From assembly GCA_903813345.2 (NCBI GenBank), contig CAIIXF020000012.1, positions 23,634,184 to 23,698,183 of the forward strand: a stretch of 64,000 bases of DNA, in the 5' to 3' direction. Below the pieces are notes generated by a model. That model made no database searches. It had not been told where the DNA came from and saw nothing but the letters and a program-made list of their open reading frames with translations. Source of the stretch: Owenia fusiformis (Eukaryota; Annelida; Polychaeta; Sabellida; Oweniidae). Position numbers and translations under genes: made by a program. How positions within the stretch are numbered: position 1 is the stretch's first letter; every line of letters begins with the position of its first letter. Of this stretch, positions 1 through 13,729 are shown piece by piece.

Positions 1-1100
1 GATGCAACTGATTGCAAGAGATAATACTGGTCAAAATGCGACATCTACTGTAAGTCCTTGAAACTCAACCTAGTCCCCTAATGGAGACAAATGTGATTTC
101 AACAGGACTGTCTTTCCGCAGGAAAACTGGAAGAGTACTGGGAGTCCCCCCCCCTGCTAATGGGATGCAATTGATTGCAAGAGATAAAAACTGGTCAGAG
201 CGACATGTACGGTAGTTCCTTGAAACTCAACCTAGTCCCCTAATGGAGACAAATGTGATTTCAACAGGACCGTCCTTCCGCACGAAAACTGGAATAGTAC
301 TGGGAGTTCCCCCCCCCCTGCTAATGGGATGCAACTGATTGCAAGAGATGAAAACTGGTCAAAAGAGACATCTACGGTAAGTCCTTGAAACTCAACCTAG
401 TCCCCTAATGGAGACAAATGTGATTTCAACAGGACTGTCTTTCCGCAGGAAAACTGGAAGAGTACTGGGAGTCCCCCCCCCCTGCTAATGGGATGCAATT
501 GATTGCAAGAGATAAAAACTGGTCAGAGCGACATGTACGGTAGGTCCTTGAAACTCAACCTAGTCCCCTAATGGAGACAAATGTGATTTCAACAGGACCG
601 TCCTTCCGCACGAAAACTGGAATAGTACTGGGAGTTCCCCCCCCTGCTAATGGGATGCAACTGATTGCAAGAGATGAAAACTGGTCAAAAGCGACATCTA
701 CGGTAAGTCCTTGAAACTCAACCTAGTCCCCTAATGGAGACAAATGTGATTTCAACAGGACTGTCTTTCCGCAGGAAAACTGGAAGAGTACTGGGAGTCC
801 CCCCCCCTGCTAATGGGATGCAATTGATTGCAAGAGATAAAAACTGGTCAGAGCGACATGTACGGTAAGTCCTTGAAACTCAACCTAGTCCCCTAATGGA
901 GACAAATATGATTTCAACAGGACTGTTATTCCGCAGGAAAACTGGAATAGTACTGGGAGTCCCCCCCCCCCCTTCTAATGGGATGCAACTGATTGCAAGA
1001 GATAAAACTGGTCAAAATGCGACATCTACTGTAAATCCTGGAAACTTGACCTAGTCCCCTCGTGGAAAAAATGTGATTCCAACAGGACCGTCTTTTCGCA
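1..1100. repeat. Higher-order satellite array, ~163-base monomer
   Basis: About seven monomers begin with 'gatgcaa' at 1, 164, 328, 492, 654, 817 and 982. Odd and even monomers differ consistently (gcaactgattg with acatctac, versus gcaattgattg with acatgtac), so the true unit is a dimer of about 326 bases. Each monomer ends in a poly-C run of variable length. The array runs off the left edge of the window. Confidence 0.9.
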
Positions 1101-2230
1101 GGGACTTCACCATCTGTGCTACAAATAGATAAAACATGTTGTAGTAGTTGTTATTTTACATAAAACTTTACATAAAAACTTTAAATAAAACTTTACACTA
1201 TACTTTACACTACACTACTAAAAATTTACAGAATATTACAAAAGATAAAATTTATTTCTCCCAATTTGATATAAACCAGTAGACTTCCATATTTTTGATT
1301 TTGAAACATGAACTCTATCCCCCCGGAAACCCAACCACCCCCCTCCCACTTTACCTTAGAGTCCAAGTTTCTCCACCAAAAATATGGGTCGGCCAACAAA
1401 AGTCCACAAGTAAATATCAAACTGGGAGGCGCCCCCCATCCCTATGCAAAACCAGGAAGGAATACTTAACTTAGGTAGCAGGAACGCAGGAACGCAGCTG
1501 TTGTCTCGGTTGTGTCGTTGGTCATCGGGCTCCTCATCTCCAAGCTGAAAGGGAACCTGAAAACAGAGGAACTAACCTGTTGTAATAATTGAATAGAAAA
1601 AAAAATGTACTTACTTTGGTGACAGGAACACGAACACCTCTCGCCCATGATACTGTTTACGTGGACCGGACCTGATGGCTCAAAGTTGTCGAAAGACTGA
1701 TCCAGCTATCGCCCTAACTTGGTGTGTTTGCTGCATCTCTCTCATAGTTGTACCTGAAAGATACAAGATAAGAAAATGAAAAATACAAGGATGCAACTTG
1801 GTCGAGTCACTTCCAATGCAAGCGGAGGAGGGAATGCAAAGACATTCCTTTCATTGACTCTAGTAAATCTGTCATAGCCTTATACCCCTCCTGGCTCAAG
1901 ATTTATATCATCAAGTCAACTAACTGCTTGGGCAGATGTAACTCTGTAGGAAGAATGGAATAGTTGAGCATATGTATATTCTTTAAGAACACAGACCACA
2001 TGTGAAAATAATGAAACATGGCTTCATGGTACATCTGTACATTAAGTGAAATCAAGGCAGTCCTCTTTTAGTGTATTTCTAAGAAAAAATGTTTGCCAAA
2101 CATACATGTGCCAACAATGGGATTAGAATCCCAACAATTGAAAAATGTGTCGTTGTGGAATAACTGTACTGAACCAGAGAGCAAAATCATCAAATGATAG
2201 AACTGATTATGTGTTACAGTACCTTTAACA
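1101..2230. other. No gene recognised; splice-like fragments only
   Basis: Short minus-strand stretches at 1466-1560 and 1620-1755 are bounded by AG and TAAG-like signals, but no frame joins them into a recognisable protein. Possibly a noncoding transcript or a relic. Confidence 0.3.
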
Positions 2231-2235
2231 AGATG

Positions 2236-2426
2236 GTATGTAGATATAAATGCTGCAGATAGGTAGCACAAATTGCACATTCTCTGTGGTTTTCCTTTTG
2301 TGTTTCTTTTTGTTCTCTCCAAGGCAAGAGGTATGTAGATCACAAATGCTGCAGGTAGGTAGCACAAATTGTAGATTCTCTGTGGTTTTCCCTTTGTGGT
2401 TCTTTCTGTTCTCTCCAAGGCAAGAG
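2236..2426. repeat. 95-base direct duplication
   Basis: Two adjacent copies (2236-2330 and 2331-2426) run from 'gtatgtagat' to 'aaggcaagag'. Confidence 0.8.
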
Positions 2427-2718
2427 GACTGCACCTGAAAGTACATTTAAGGAAAAGATCAGCGATGGTTCAATTAAAAAGAAAGAAACCCCGAAACTAA
2501 GCCCACAATTTTAACATGAAAACCCAAAAGAAAAGACCCTTCAATCTACAACTGTAGCTAAAATGAACACAAGACTTCAGACCTTCAAAATTTAGATCTG
2601 GAGTAGTACTTGAAGTCAACTTTAAAATTGAATCATTACTGAGTAAGTACTGGTCAACGAAATACAATACAATACAAAACAAAACAATACAAAACTATAC
2701 AATACAATACAATATCTT

Positions 2719-2932
2719 CCAGTTTTGCACAAAGAGTGCACTTATGTGCCTAGAAAAGACTTGTGAAAATAATGTTTTGAAAAAGTGTATAAAAACAAGA
2801 AAATTCAGTGAAAAAATTCAGAAAATTTTACAATTCTTTTTCACTGAATTTTCTCGTTTTTATACATTTTACAAAACAAATCTTCTCCCAAGGCTTTTCT
2901 AGGTACATAAGTGCACTCTTTGTGCAAACCTG
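2719..2932. repeat. Foldback element, ~95-base arms
   Basis: Left arm 2719-2812 and right arm 2837-2932 are near-perfect reverse complements around a short loop; the outer ends carry the self-complementary 'gtgcac'. Preceded by an ACAAT-rich microsatellite (2655-2715). Confidence 0.8.
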
Positions 2933-3029
2933 GAAAATGTAGACAATGTGAGGAAGGAGTTATTCTTGTTTGAAAAATAACGTGTGACTCAATTGAGGAA
3001 TGCAGAAAATTTCCCAATATGCACCCTGG

Positions 3030-3475
3030 CCTTAGGTTATTCTTTCCAAACAACATTTTTGACCGTGCTATTTTCTGGAACAAAATAAATAAAGTATGAA
3101 GACGTGTGTGTATTACCTTGCTTTTTTAGGAAAGTAGCATTAGATTGTCTTCTCTAAGTAAACATAGTATAAACCGACTATAAGTGGTCAATGGAAATCC
3201 AGTATTATTGAGAAGCTTGGAGTAGAGATTTAGAAAATTGTAAAGGTGGTCATTTTGAATGATTTTTCTTGAGATTTCAGCATTTCATGAAGTTGCCAAT
3301 TACCTGCTACCCGGGCCTGCTACCAGGTTTACTAAAAAAGACATTGCAAGGATATTTTTCCGAAAAAAAGCATGCCTTCATACTTTCTACTTTATTTTGT
3401 ACCAGGAAATCACATGGACAGTTACAGTATAGCATTTTTTTCAAAAATGTTGTTCGGAAAGAATAACCCATTCAT
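3030..3475. repeat. Second foldback, diverged arms
   Basis: 'ggttattctttcc' and the following ~65 bases (3035-3097) recur inverted at 3385-3472 ('ggaaagaataacc'). The arms are less well matched than in the 2719 element. Confidence 0.6.
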
Positions 3476-3804
3476 GAAAAATATCCGTACCGTTGTCGTT
3501 GTGCTGCATGACACCACCATTCGTACTTTTGTAGTTTGTGTTTTTACCTATTTCTTAGTTTTCTTCGTCTGGAACCACTGCATGCTTTTAGACACGTGTA
3601 ATAGTTTAAAACTTTTGTTTAGTCCCATACTGGTACTTTTCCATCATACTTTGTTTATCCACTTCTTACAACGTGGTATGGTTGTCCACTTATGAAATCG
3701 TCCAAAACGAGCATTATGCTGGCATAATAATCCGGACTCTGCTTATTCATTTTGTCTACAACAACGGCAAATAACAGCATTTTTTGTGATATACTGTGTT
3801 ATTT

Positions 3805-4197
3805 AGAGTCCATTTCACTGCTTCATTTCGTCAGTAGAACGGCAAAAATAAGAAATTGGGAGACTATTGTGCAATAATATATGGAAAAGTATATTTATAA
3901 TGTACATGAATGACATTTGTATATTTCAGATTTTTTAGTTTTTTGTGCAATAAGCCTGTGCCGTCTTGTAATTTGAAGAATTTCAGCCATGTTAATCTTA
4001 TTGAAAATAACATGGCAGAGAAACATCCAAATATAAGAGGCCACACACTTTATAAGCCAAACTAGAAGCAATCCAAGATATACAAATGTCATTCATGTAC
4101 ATTATGAATATACTTTTCCATATATTATTGCACAATGGTCTCCCAATTTCTTATTTTTGCCGTTCTACTGACGAACTGAAGCAGTGAAATGGACTCT
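3805..4197. repeat. Foldback MITE, ~120-base arms
   Basis: Left arm 3805-3930 starts 'agagtccatttcactgc'. The right arm 4079-4197 is its inverse, ending 'gcagtgaaatggactct'. Confidence 0.85.
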
Positions 4198-4445
4198 ACG
4201 TATCTGCATTTTTCAAATTCGAAAATTCCTCTTATTTGTATAATGAATGCTCATAGAGATGTAACCACGTGATCAGACATACGGTGGTCTGTTGAGATTG
4301 ACCAATGAACAACGCCGAGAAATTGCTGTAATCGAATGCTAGTACACATCATGTTCGAATTTCACGACGCTAGACATTGAATGCATGCTAGTGTGAATAT
4401 TGCGTTCTATTTATACAACGTTTGAATCATATAAACATTAAAATA

Positions 4446-5190
4446 ACGTGAACATAAAATTTATTGAAAATGTCTTCATAAAAACTCATCCATTCTTCGT
4501 GGATAAAGTTAGTCCAATAAAGCTACATTTTTATGACAAAGTAACGTGTTTCGAAAATGTCTACATAAAAATTCATCCATTTTTCTTGAAGAAAATTAAA
4601 GTCCAACAAAGTTACGTTTTAAGGCAAAGTAACGTGTTTTGAAAATGGTTACATAAAAATTCATCCATTCTTCATGGAGAACGTTAAAGTCCAATAAAGT
4701 TACGTACGTTTTAAGGTAAAGTGACGTGTTTTGAAAATGCCTACATAAAACTCATCCATTCTTCGTGGATAAAAGTTAAAGTCCAATAAAGTTACGTGTT
4801 TAAGGCGAAGTAACGTGTTTTGAAAATGCCTACATAAAAACTAATCCATTCTTCGTGGATAAAGTTAAAATAAAGTTAAGTTTTTAAAGCAAAGTAACGT
4901 GTTTTGAAAGTGCCTACAAAAAAATTGATGCATTCCTAATGGAGAAAAGTTAAAATCCAATAAAGTTACGCTTTTATGGCAAAGTAACTTGTTTTGAAAA
5001 TACCTACATAAAAAATTCATTCATTCGTCGTTTAGAAAAGTTTAAGTCCAGTAAAGTTACATGTACGTTTTTATGGCAAAGTAACGTGTTCTGAATATGC
5101 ATACATAAAAAAGCATTCATTTTTAATGGAGACAAGTCGAAGTCAAATAAATTAACGTGTTAAATGCAAAGTAACGTGATTTAAAAATCT
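4446..5190. repeat. Tandem array, ~88-92-base unit
   Basis: About eight diverged copies of a unit containing 'cattcttcgtgga', 'aaagtccaataaagtta' and 'caaagtaacgtgtttt'. The reading frame at 4448-4642 is a by-product of the repeat. Confidence 0.85.
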
Positions 5191-6047
5191 TCGAATTGTT
5201 ACTTGTAAAAGAGACGAAAAAGCGTTACTTTTGAAATGTCAATATTTTCTGTCCCTGAATCATGACACATATATACTATATCTGTATCAAATTCCAAGTA
5301 AGAACGATCGTTTCTCGTGATCTTTCGTGCAAAACTTTTTGAACGACCCTGATACTAAGTTGGAATTCTACATTTTTGCGATCGCATGTACATGTAGTTA
5401 ACTACCACTTAAGTTTCGACCTGCGTCATAAGACGCAACTTAGGAGTTGCGCTTGCGCAAATTGTCGATACGCAAACGCAACGCATAAGCAAGCGCAAAT
5501 CTTGCGACGAGCGCGTTAAGGCTTCAGGCATATAAGGCTGGAGACTCCAGAAGAGTTTACCATAGGTGGCCATTATAACATTTTACCTGTATGTATCTTA
5601 TTAACGACTAGTATCTAAGCCTATACCACAGTGTTCGGGAGAGACTCGCCTAGCCTGCTATAACAATCTTACCATGGGTTGTCCACCGAATTTTTGAGAT
5701 AAATGAACTTGAAGAAACTAACCCTCTCTATCGTCATATTTCTCATAGAATTCTTGTAAAATCACCAAGGTCAAAATCACTCCGCCGCCAGTTTAAAATG
5801 AGATGGATTTCCCACTGAACTTTGACATGTTTTCAGATAAACTAGGACCTACCCTATAAATATTTAGTCCCGATTCACTTCCCAAACGCCAGATGGCGCT
5901 CCAATGGGGTAGGGAAGGAGAAAAATGACTTTTTATACAGAAAACCAGATCACTAACGGTAACCGCTAGTGGCCTTACGCAGGACTATATCTGCATGGGA
6001 TCCATGCTGACAAGAATATATTGATATGTTAGAACAGGTACTAGACT

Positions 6048-9000
6048 AGAATAGTCCCTGATCTGGTCCCTCTGAAAACAAGTTTTGTTGTCCGGTACTT
6101 TCCCACAAAAAATGATTGTACCGTTTGGTAGAACAGACTTCCCTCATTAAGTAAACAAGGTTGCATTCTGAAGTCTCACTTTCTTGTCATCACGACTCCA
6201 GGAAAACCACCAGGTGGATTTACTTCAAATTTTCACAAATATTACATGGTAAGAAGTTCTAGAGCTGATTAACTTTCCGGCGGCCATCTTCCATCTGGTG
6301 GCCATCTTGGATTTTTTTTAGATAAACATTGTCATCGCGATTCCAGAAAAACCACTTAACATATGTACTTCAAATGTTCCTCAAAAAATATATAGAATAT
6401 AAAAAGGCAAAAGGCAGCAAAATGGGATTAGACAAGGTGGCATTCTGAAGTCTCACTTTCTTGTCATCACAATTCCAGGAAAACCACCGGATGGATTTAC
6501 TTCAAATTTACACACATGGTAAGAAGTTCTAGAGCTGATTAACTTTCCAGCGGCCATCTTGCATTCTGGCGACCATCTTGGATTTTTTTAGATAAATATT
6601 GTCATCGCGATTCCAAAAAACCATTTGACAACAAATGTACACTCCCCTCCATAAGTTTGGCAACCTTTTTTCCCCCATTGAACTACGTGTTAAAGCCTAT
6701 TTACCTTTGAATTTTTATTCTCTTAACCTGCAATGAAAATATTTATATTAAATATGGAAACGTAATTTGACTTTAATTCCAATACCTTCAAATTTTCTCA
6801 ATTTTTTTCCTCAATTACAATAGGTCGAAAATTGATGATAAATTTGATGAATTTTTGAAAATCGACATTCCCATGTTAACCAATGGGAAATGGTAGGTTT
6901 GCCGCAGGTCATATGACTGAATATCCATCCATCCGAGTCCTTGCCAAAAATACGAGTTAGGCAGGCAATTGAATTTGCTAACTTTATTTAACAAAAAAAT
7001 GATATGTTTCTTCAGGTTCAACAAAGTTGTAGGGCTTTAAAGTCAAAATTGTTTTTCAAAAAACCTCTCCCATTGAAATAACACAGGAGCCAAAAAATTA
7101 TTTTCAAAAATGACTTTGAAGCGCTGTAACTTTAATATTCATCAAATAAGCTAAACACTTAGTGTTCAAAAAAGTTAGACAATTCAATTCTCTATATAAA
7201 AATATTTTTTGCTGAATCTTTTACTGAAAAGATATCCCGATTTCTGATTTGCCCCGAACCCTCCATTTCCCATTGGATTACATGGGAATGACGATTTTCA
7301 AAAATTCATCAAATTTATCATCAATTTTCGACAATTTGTAATTGAGGAAAAAAATTGAGAAAATTTGGAGGTATTGGAAATAAAGTCAAGTTACGTCTCC
7401 ATTAATATTATAAGTTATTTCATCGCCGGTTAAGTAAATAAAAATTCAAAGACAAAGAGGCCTTAACACATAGTTCAATGGGGAAAAAAGGTTGCCAAAC
7501 TTATGGAGGGGAGTGTACTTCAAATGTTCACATATGTTATAAAAAGTCCAAGACCTCATTATTTTTTTGGTGGCCATCTTGCATTCTGGTTGCCATCTTG
7601 GAAGTTTTTGGATAAAACTTGTCAATGTGATACCAGAAAAACCACTTTACTTATTTTCTTGAAATTTTTACACATGTTACATTGTAGGTTACATGCTATC
7701 TTTTATATTGATATAAACAGGGGCAAAAGGCACTAAAATGGGATTAGACAAGGTGGTATTCTGAAGTCTCACTTTCTTGTCATCACGATTCCAGGAAAAC
7801 CACCAAATGGATTTACTTCAAATTTTCAGACTTTTTAGCGGCCATCTTGCATTCTGGTGGCCATCTTGGAAGCTTTAAGATAAGTCTTGTCATTGCGATT
7901 TCAGGAAAACCAAATGGATTTACTTAAAATTTTCACATATGTTACATGGTAAGAAGTTTTATTGCTGATTAACTTTGCGGCGGCCATCTTGCATCTGGTG
8001 ACCATCTTGAAAGTTTTTTAATAACTCTTGTCATCGCGAAACTAGAAAAACCACTGGACAGGTTTACTTCAAATTTTCGCACATGTTACATGGTAAGAAG
8101 TCCTAGAGCTCATTCGTTTTCCGGTGGCCACCTTGTATTCTGGCGGCCATCTTGGACGTTTTTGGATAAATCTTGTCATCATGATTTCAGGAAAACCAAA
8201 CAGATTTACTTCAAATTTTCACACATGTTACATTGTAAGAAGTTCGAGAGCTGATTAACTTTTCGGCGGCCATCTTGCATTCTGGTGGCCATCTGGGAAG
8301 TTTTAGATAAATCTTGGCATTGCGATTCCAGGAAAACATCTTAACAGATTTATTTCAAATGTTGACACATGTTACAAGTAAGACGTTCTAGAGCTGATTA
8401 GCTTTTTGGCAGCCATGTTGCATTCTGGTGGCCATCTTGGAAGTTTAACATAAATCTTGTCATCGTGATTCCAGGAAAACAACTTACGGATTGTCTTCAA
8501 ATTTTTACACTTTACATCATGGTAAGATGTTCTTCAACACTGTCCACACTGCTATGTTTACTGTTTTGGTACGATCTTCTTCACCATGTGCCTTGTTTAA
8601 TCTGTTTTTGTACTTTAAACCACATAAATGCATTTTGTGTTTATAATTTCCCACAAGAATGATTGTACTGTTTGATAGAACAGACTTCCCTCATAAAGAA
8701 AACAGCTTTTATAATGATATAAAAAGGGGCAAAGGCACTATGGGGTAACACAAGGTTTTCACTGTTTCTTTATTTTATACCACATGAGTGCATATTTCAT
8801 GTATGGTATCAAATAATTTTTAAAACCTCAATATATTGATAGAAACAGGTGCGAAAGGCACTCAAGTGAGGTTACACAAGGTGGTATTCTAAAGACAACG
8901 TTTACTATGCTTCTGTAATAATTTGACATAAATGCATATTTTGTGCATGATATAACTTTCTATATTAATAGAAACATGGGCAACAGCCGCTTCAATGGGG

Positions 9001-10586
9001 TAACACAAAGAGATATTGTAAAATATAAATTTTTACTCTGTTTCTGTACTTTAGACCACACAAATGCATTTTGTGTTTGACATCAAACGATTTTTGGAAT
9101 AGATAACTACCTTTCATCAATAATAAAAAAAGATTATTGAAAACGTCAACCATTTCTTTGAAATCCAACAATGCATAGTGATTTTTTAGAGTGAAATGTC
9201 TGCTTAATTGGCATTGATCTGAGTATAATATGAAATTGAAGCTCTTTTAAGAGAAGCCATGTGTGTGGCCTATATGTATGGACAACGTTTCACTGTGCAC
9301 TATGTAACGAGACCTTCATAAATTCTAAAAATCAATTGATGTCATACACAAAATGCATCTATTATGTGGTATAAAGTACAAACACTGAGTAAACAAGGCG
9401 CATGGTGAACAATATCGTACCTAAAACATAACAGTGTGGACTTGATGACCCAGAGAGCAAGGTGGCCGCCGAAAAGTTCATCAGTTCTAGAACTTCGTAC
9501 CATGTGTAAAAATTTCCTAGAATCGTGATGACAAGATTTATCTAAAAACGTTAAAGATGGCTGCTAAAATGCAAAGTGGCCACCGAAAAGTTGATCAGAT
9601 GTAGAACTTCTTACCATGTAACATGTGTAAACATTTGAAGCAAATTTGTTAAGTGTTTTTTCTGGAATCATGATGACTAGATTTATCTAAAACCTTCGAA
9701 GTTGGCCGCCAGAATGCAAGATGGCCACAGAAAAGTTAATCAGCTCTAGAACTTCATACCATGTAACATGTGTGAAAATTTGAAGTAAATCTGTTAAGTG
9801 GTTTTCTTGGAATCATGATGCCAAGATTTATCCAAAAACTTCCAAGATGGCCACCATAATGCAAGATGGCTGCCGAAATGTTAATCAGCTCTAGAACTTC
9901 ATACCATGTAACATGTGTGAAAATTTGAAGTAAATCCATCTGGTGGTTTTCCTGGAATCACAATGACAAGATTTATCCAAAAACTTCCAAGATGGCCACC
10001 AGAATGCAAGATGACCGCCGAAAAGTAATCATCTCTAGACATTCTTACCATGTAACTTGTGTAGAAATTTGAAGTAAATCCGTTTGGTTTTCCTGAAATC
10101 GTTATGACAAGATTTATCTTAAAACTTCCAAGATGGCCGCCAGAATGCAAGATGGCCACTGAAAAAACTAATGAGGTCTAGGACTTTTTACCATATAATA
10201 TGTGTGAAAATTTGAAGTACATCTGTTAAGTTGTTTTTATGGAATTGCGATGACAATATTTATCTAAAAAAATCAAAGATGGCCGCCAGAATGCAAGGTG
10301 GCCGCCGGAAAGTTTATCAGCTCTAGAACTTCTTACCTTGTAACTCGTGTGAACATTTGAAGTAAATCCATCTGATGGTTTTCCTGGAATCGTGATGACA
10401 AGAAAATGAGACTTCAGAATGTCACCTTTGTGCCTTTTGCCCCTGTTTCTATCAATATAAGAGGTGTTTTCTTCATGAGGAAAGTCTGTTCTTTCAAACG
10501 ATACAATCATTTTATGTGGGAAAGTACCGGACAACAAACTCCTTTACTAGAGTCCTTTTGGAAATGAGATCAGGGACTAGAATCAG
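6048..10586. mobile_element. Large inverted composite (foldback-type) element
   Basis: The outer ends match inversely: 6048-6145 holds 'agtccctgatct' and 'gtccggtactttcccac', and 10458-10586 holds their reverse complements. Inside each end lies an array of 150-190-base units with 'ggccatcttgcattctgg' and 'ccaggaaaaccac', forward at 6160-8480 and reversed at 9440-10420. The middle (8520-9440) is also palindromic. Long terminal repeats built of tandem units are typical of FB/Galileo-like foldback elements. No transposase is seen. Confidence 0.65.
6640..7515. mobile_element. Tc1/mariner-type MITE nested in the composite
   Basis: The ends CACTCCCCTCCATAAG and its inverse are flanked by TA on both sides (6638-6639, 7516-7517). 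The inverted arms extend about 270 bases. The sequence outside the two TAs rejoins the surrounding repeat unit (acaaatg-TA-cttcaaatg), which confirms the insertion. Confidence 0.85.
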
Positions 10587-10957
10587 AGGGTTGAAAATAA
10601 CATGAACTTCATATATTTATTTATATATTTATATTTTGACGAGCCAGCAATTCATGTTTACCAGTCATGATCCTCTAAAGTGAGTCATTACATAAACAAG
10701 TTGATTATTTCAAAGTTTTCATGATCAGTATAAGTTCAATGAACTTACAAAACGGTATACATACGAAGATGATAAACGTATACAGTTGGATCTCATAAAG
10801 CTTTACCTACATGTGTGTGGAACAATTGACCGCAAAATTAATTGGCTGAGTAGGAACAGTATCCAATACTTTAACCATCAATTTGAAACACCAATCAAAG
10901 CAGTAGGTTCTAGCAATTCCTGGAAACGACCCATTCAGTAGCTCAACAAATGACATA

Positions 10958-11169
10958 CAGGGTGTTTCATAACGAGCATCTCCAAAAATTCAATTTGAGA
11001 AAAGATGGGTCTATAACATATGTACTATATATGAGCCTATTTTATTCTAGACAAACACATTTGGATCAACTAAACATCAAGAAAGTACAAATGGCATCCC
11101 TTTGACCTTTATTTATTACAGTCCGAGAGGATCTTTCCTGACGAAAAGCCCACATTATGAAACACCTTG
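10958..11169. mobile_element. Small TIR element with TA target duplication
   Basis: CAGGGTGTTTCATAA at the left and its near-inverse at the right, both bordered by TA. 212 bases, noncoding; Tc1/mariner-like by ends and target site. Confidence 0.75.
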
Positions 11170-11794
11170 TACGTTTACTTATAAGTATAAGTATACGTTA
11201 TAAGTTGTACTTTCAGTATGTGCGAAATCTCTCTATTACCACCTTGCAGGGCCTGTTCCAGGGGTTTTAGTACTAGTTGAGAAGGCATTTAAATTGCTAT
11301 ATTGACGTGAGCAATATTGTGTCGGGCGTTAATGACTTTAGTCGGGCAATAATGTCATTATCCGCCCGGCTATGTTTCCCGGGAAAAGTGATATCGTTCA
11401 GTGCGTAAGATTTTCTATTTCAAATTTGCTATTTCAGCCCTGGTCATTAACGGTGGCCTGCGGCCCTTGGTCCAATATTTCACTTTATTATATGCCTCAA
11501 ATGTATTCTAGATGCTCATTGGCTTATTCATGGTCACATGACATGGAATAGATGAACTAATTCCCTGGAAAGTCCTAAATCCCTGCTTTCAGGGAAGATG
11601 AATTGTACTAATCACCAGTTAGGTCATGTGACCAGTCAATAGTACGTTTTATCTTCCCCCAAATCTGAGATTATAGGAGTTGAAAGGTAAAATGCCTTTA
11701 AATGCCAATAAGAACCTGTGAACATTTGATATTGAAATGAAAAGACTTCTCATTTTGTTTTTGTTTACAGAGTACTTATCAGGTATATAATAAA
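11170..11794. other. No feature recognised
   Basis: AT-rich sequence with short GC-rich patches; no coding frame or repeat family is evident. Confidence 0.4.
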
Positions 11795-11967
11795 ACAAAT
11801 AGTGACTGCCACATTTTCGGGAAATAGTGTAAAAATTTTCCTCTCGGGAATATCCTGTCCACTGACATGTTCCCTCGGCCTGCAGCCTCGGGAACATGTC
11901 AGTGGACAGGATATTCCCTTGAGGAAAATATTTTGCACTATTTCCCTCAATGGCAGTCACTATTTGT
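11795..11967. repeat. Near-perfect 173-base palindrome
   Basis: The arms run 'acaaatagtgactgcca' to its inverse, with matching inner parts ('ctgtccactgacatgttccc' and its inverse), around a centre at 'cctgcag' (11879-11885). Overlapping frames on both strands are mirror images and not genes. Confidence 0.9.
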
Positions 11968-12534
11968 ACAATATTGCCCGCAGAAATGACGTTATTGTTA
12001 TTTCAACACAATGTAGGATTCTGGTATCAGTTACCAGTTTATATGATTTTGTTTATCTGCCTCAATATTTATAACCCCTCCTTCATCACCATCACCCCTC
12101 CCGCGTGACAAAAGTAGGGGATACCTTGAAAATGATTAATAATATAACTTTACAACAATGCAGTGAATAACCACCAATTTTTCAGAGAGAATAAATGTAT
12201 ACTAGTATATCATCAGTAATTGGAAAAATTCTTGGTAATTATACGTATGATAGTTTTTAAACAGGATTTGATCGTCAAAATTTATGAATTTGCGAAGATA
12301 TTGGGAGGGGGGCTGGTTCACAAAGAATACTATGCTAGTGAAATCTGCTGCAAAATTAGCATTGTTTTAAGGTTGAGAAAACTGCTTATGTATGTCCTGG
12401 ATGCATTAAAACTTAAATGATGATTGGGTTTCAATTTTTAAATTTAACGATGACCCACCCCCTCTAAATAATCCAAAGTGAGCGTGACATTTAACTGTAT
12501 AATGAAACCTACTTCAGATATTATTATTATATAC

Positions 12535-12626
12535 GCCCCAGTTGTCCGAAACCCAGTTGTCCGAAACCAATTTCTCCGAAACCCAGTTGTCCGAAATGCA
12601 GTTGTCCGAAACCCATTACTCCGAAA
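12535..12626. repeat. 17-base tandem repeat 'cagttgtccgaaaccc'
   Basis: Five to six diverged units, all with 'tccgaaa'. Confidence 0.8.
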
Positions 12627-13729
12627 AATATAGTCATAATTTACCAGAGAAGCAACTCTTCAGAAAAACGGCGATGTACTTAAGCTAAGACCAGTTCCAT
12701 GTCATGTATTTGGCCACATTAATGGCACGGACGCATTCTGATGTTCATAGATCTCTCACTTTGAATTGCATCCATTACATGGCGTTACCAGAATGGCAGG
12801 AACGGGGGATTTATTTTACATTGAGATTCTAAAAAATGTTATCAAAACACAATATATATTACATGTATTACAGAACAGTATATCTATCTTCTTCAATCTC
12901 CTTTATATAGGACCTAGGCAAAATAAAACGAAAAATTTTGATGTTGCCATTTTTAGTCTTTAGTGTTTTTAATTAATTGTCATGGTTGTTGTTGTAATTC
13001 ATGTGTTCATTATGAGTCCCAAATTAAACAGAATAAGTCAATGTTATCCAATTGATTTGATGATATATATTTATGAAATCTATACTATGCGTCTGAGGTG
13101 TTGATCCTCAGAAGCATAGCAGAGAACTAAAGTAGTATATATTTAGACACACTTTTTAGCCACTAAAGCAATGACGTAAGCAGACAGCATGTACATACAT
13201 GGAAATACAAGTGCAAGAAAGTGCTACATTTGAAACAGATAAAATAAGTTAACGCATATAGAACTTTAAGAATAAAACAGTATACATATTACGTTGTCAA
13301 AATATTTCGTCGCATTTAATTGCTTAGTCTCTGTCTCTTATCAAATCGTAAAAGAACAAAACATTCTAAACCTAATCACTTGGGATCAACTGGAAACGAA
13401 GACAGGCTGTCATCGTATCAAAATGGATGTTCTCCCATTCGCAAGAAGTTTCATTTTCGCCATGTACTCACTTCATCCCATTGAATTTAATCTCTATTTC
13501 TCGAACTAACAGAGTACGTAAATGTAGAATACGTTTTGGTTTCAAAGATGTACACGTCAACTTTACTAAATAAATGACCAGTGGATTGGGAAAGCTATTT
13601 TCCCTTTTATGAACACCCATCACCCATTGGAAAAATGTTGTTCCCTCTCAAAAAAGGCCCATGGGCCATAAAGAAAATTGGTTTAAAAATTGTACACCCC
13701 TACAGGTATGTATGTTGTTTACAGACTTG
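12627..13729. other. No gene recognised
   Basis: Unique AT-rich sequence. Frames at 12766-12963 and 13294-13509 show no recognisable domain. Confidence 0.4.

Noticed and set aside
1-1100. CRISPR array
   Set aside because: The repeats are long contiguous monomers without unique spacers, in animal DNA.
1226-1760. A small minus-strand gene with two exons
   Set aside because: Splice-like signals exist, but no reading frame joins the pieces into a recognisable product.
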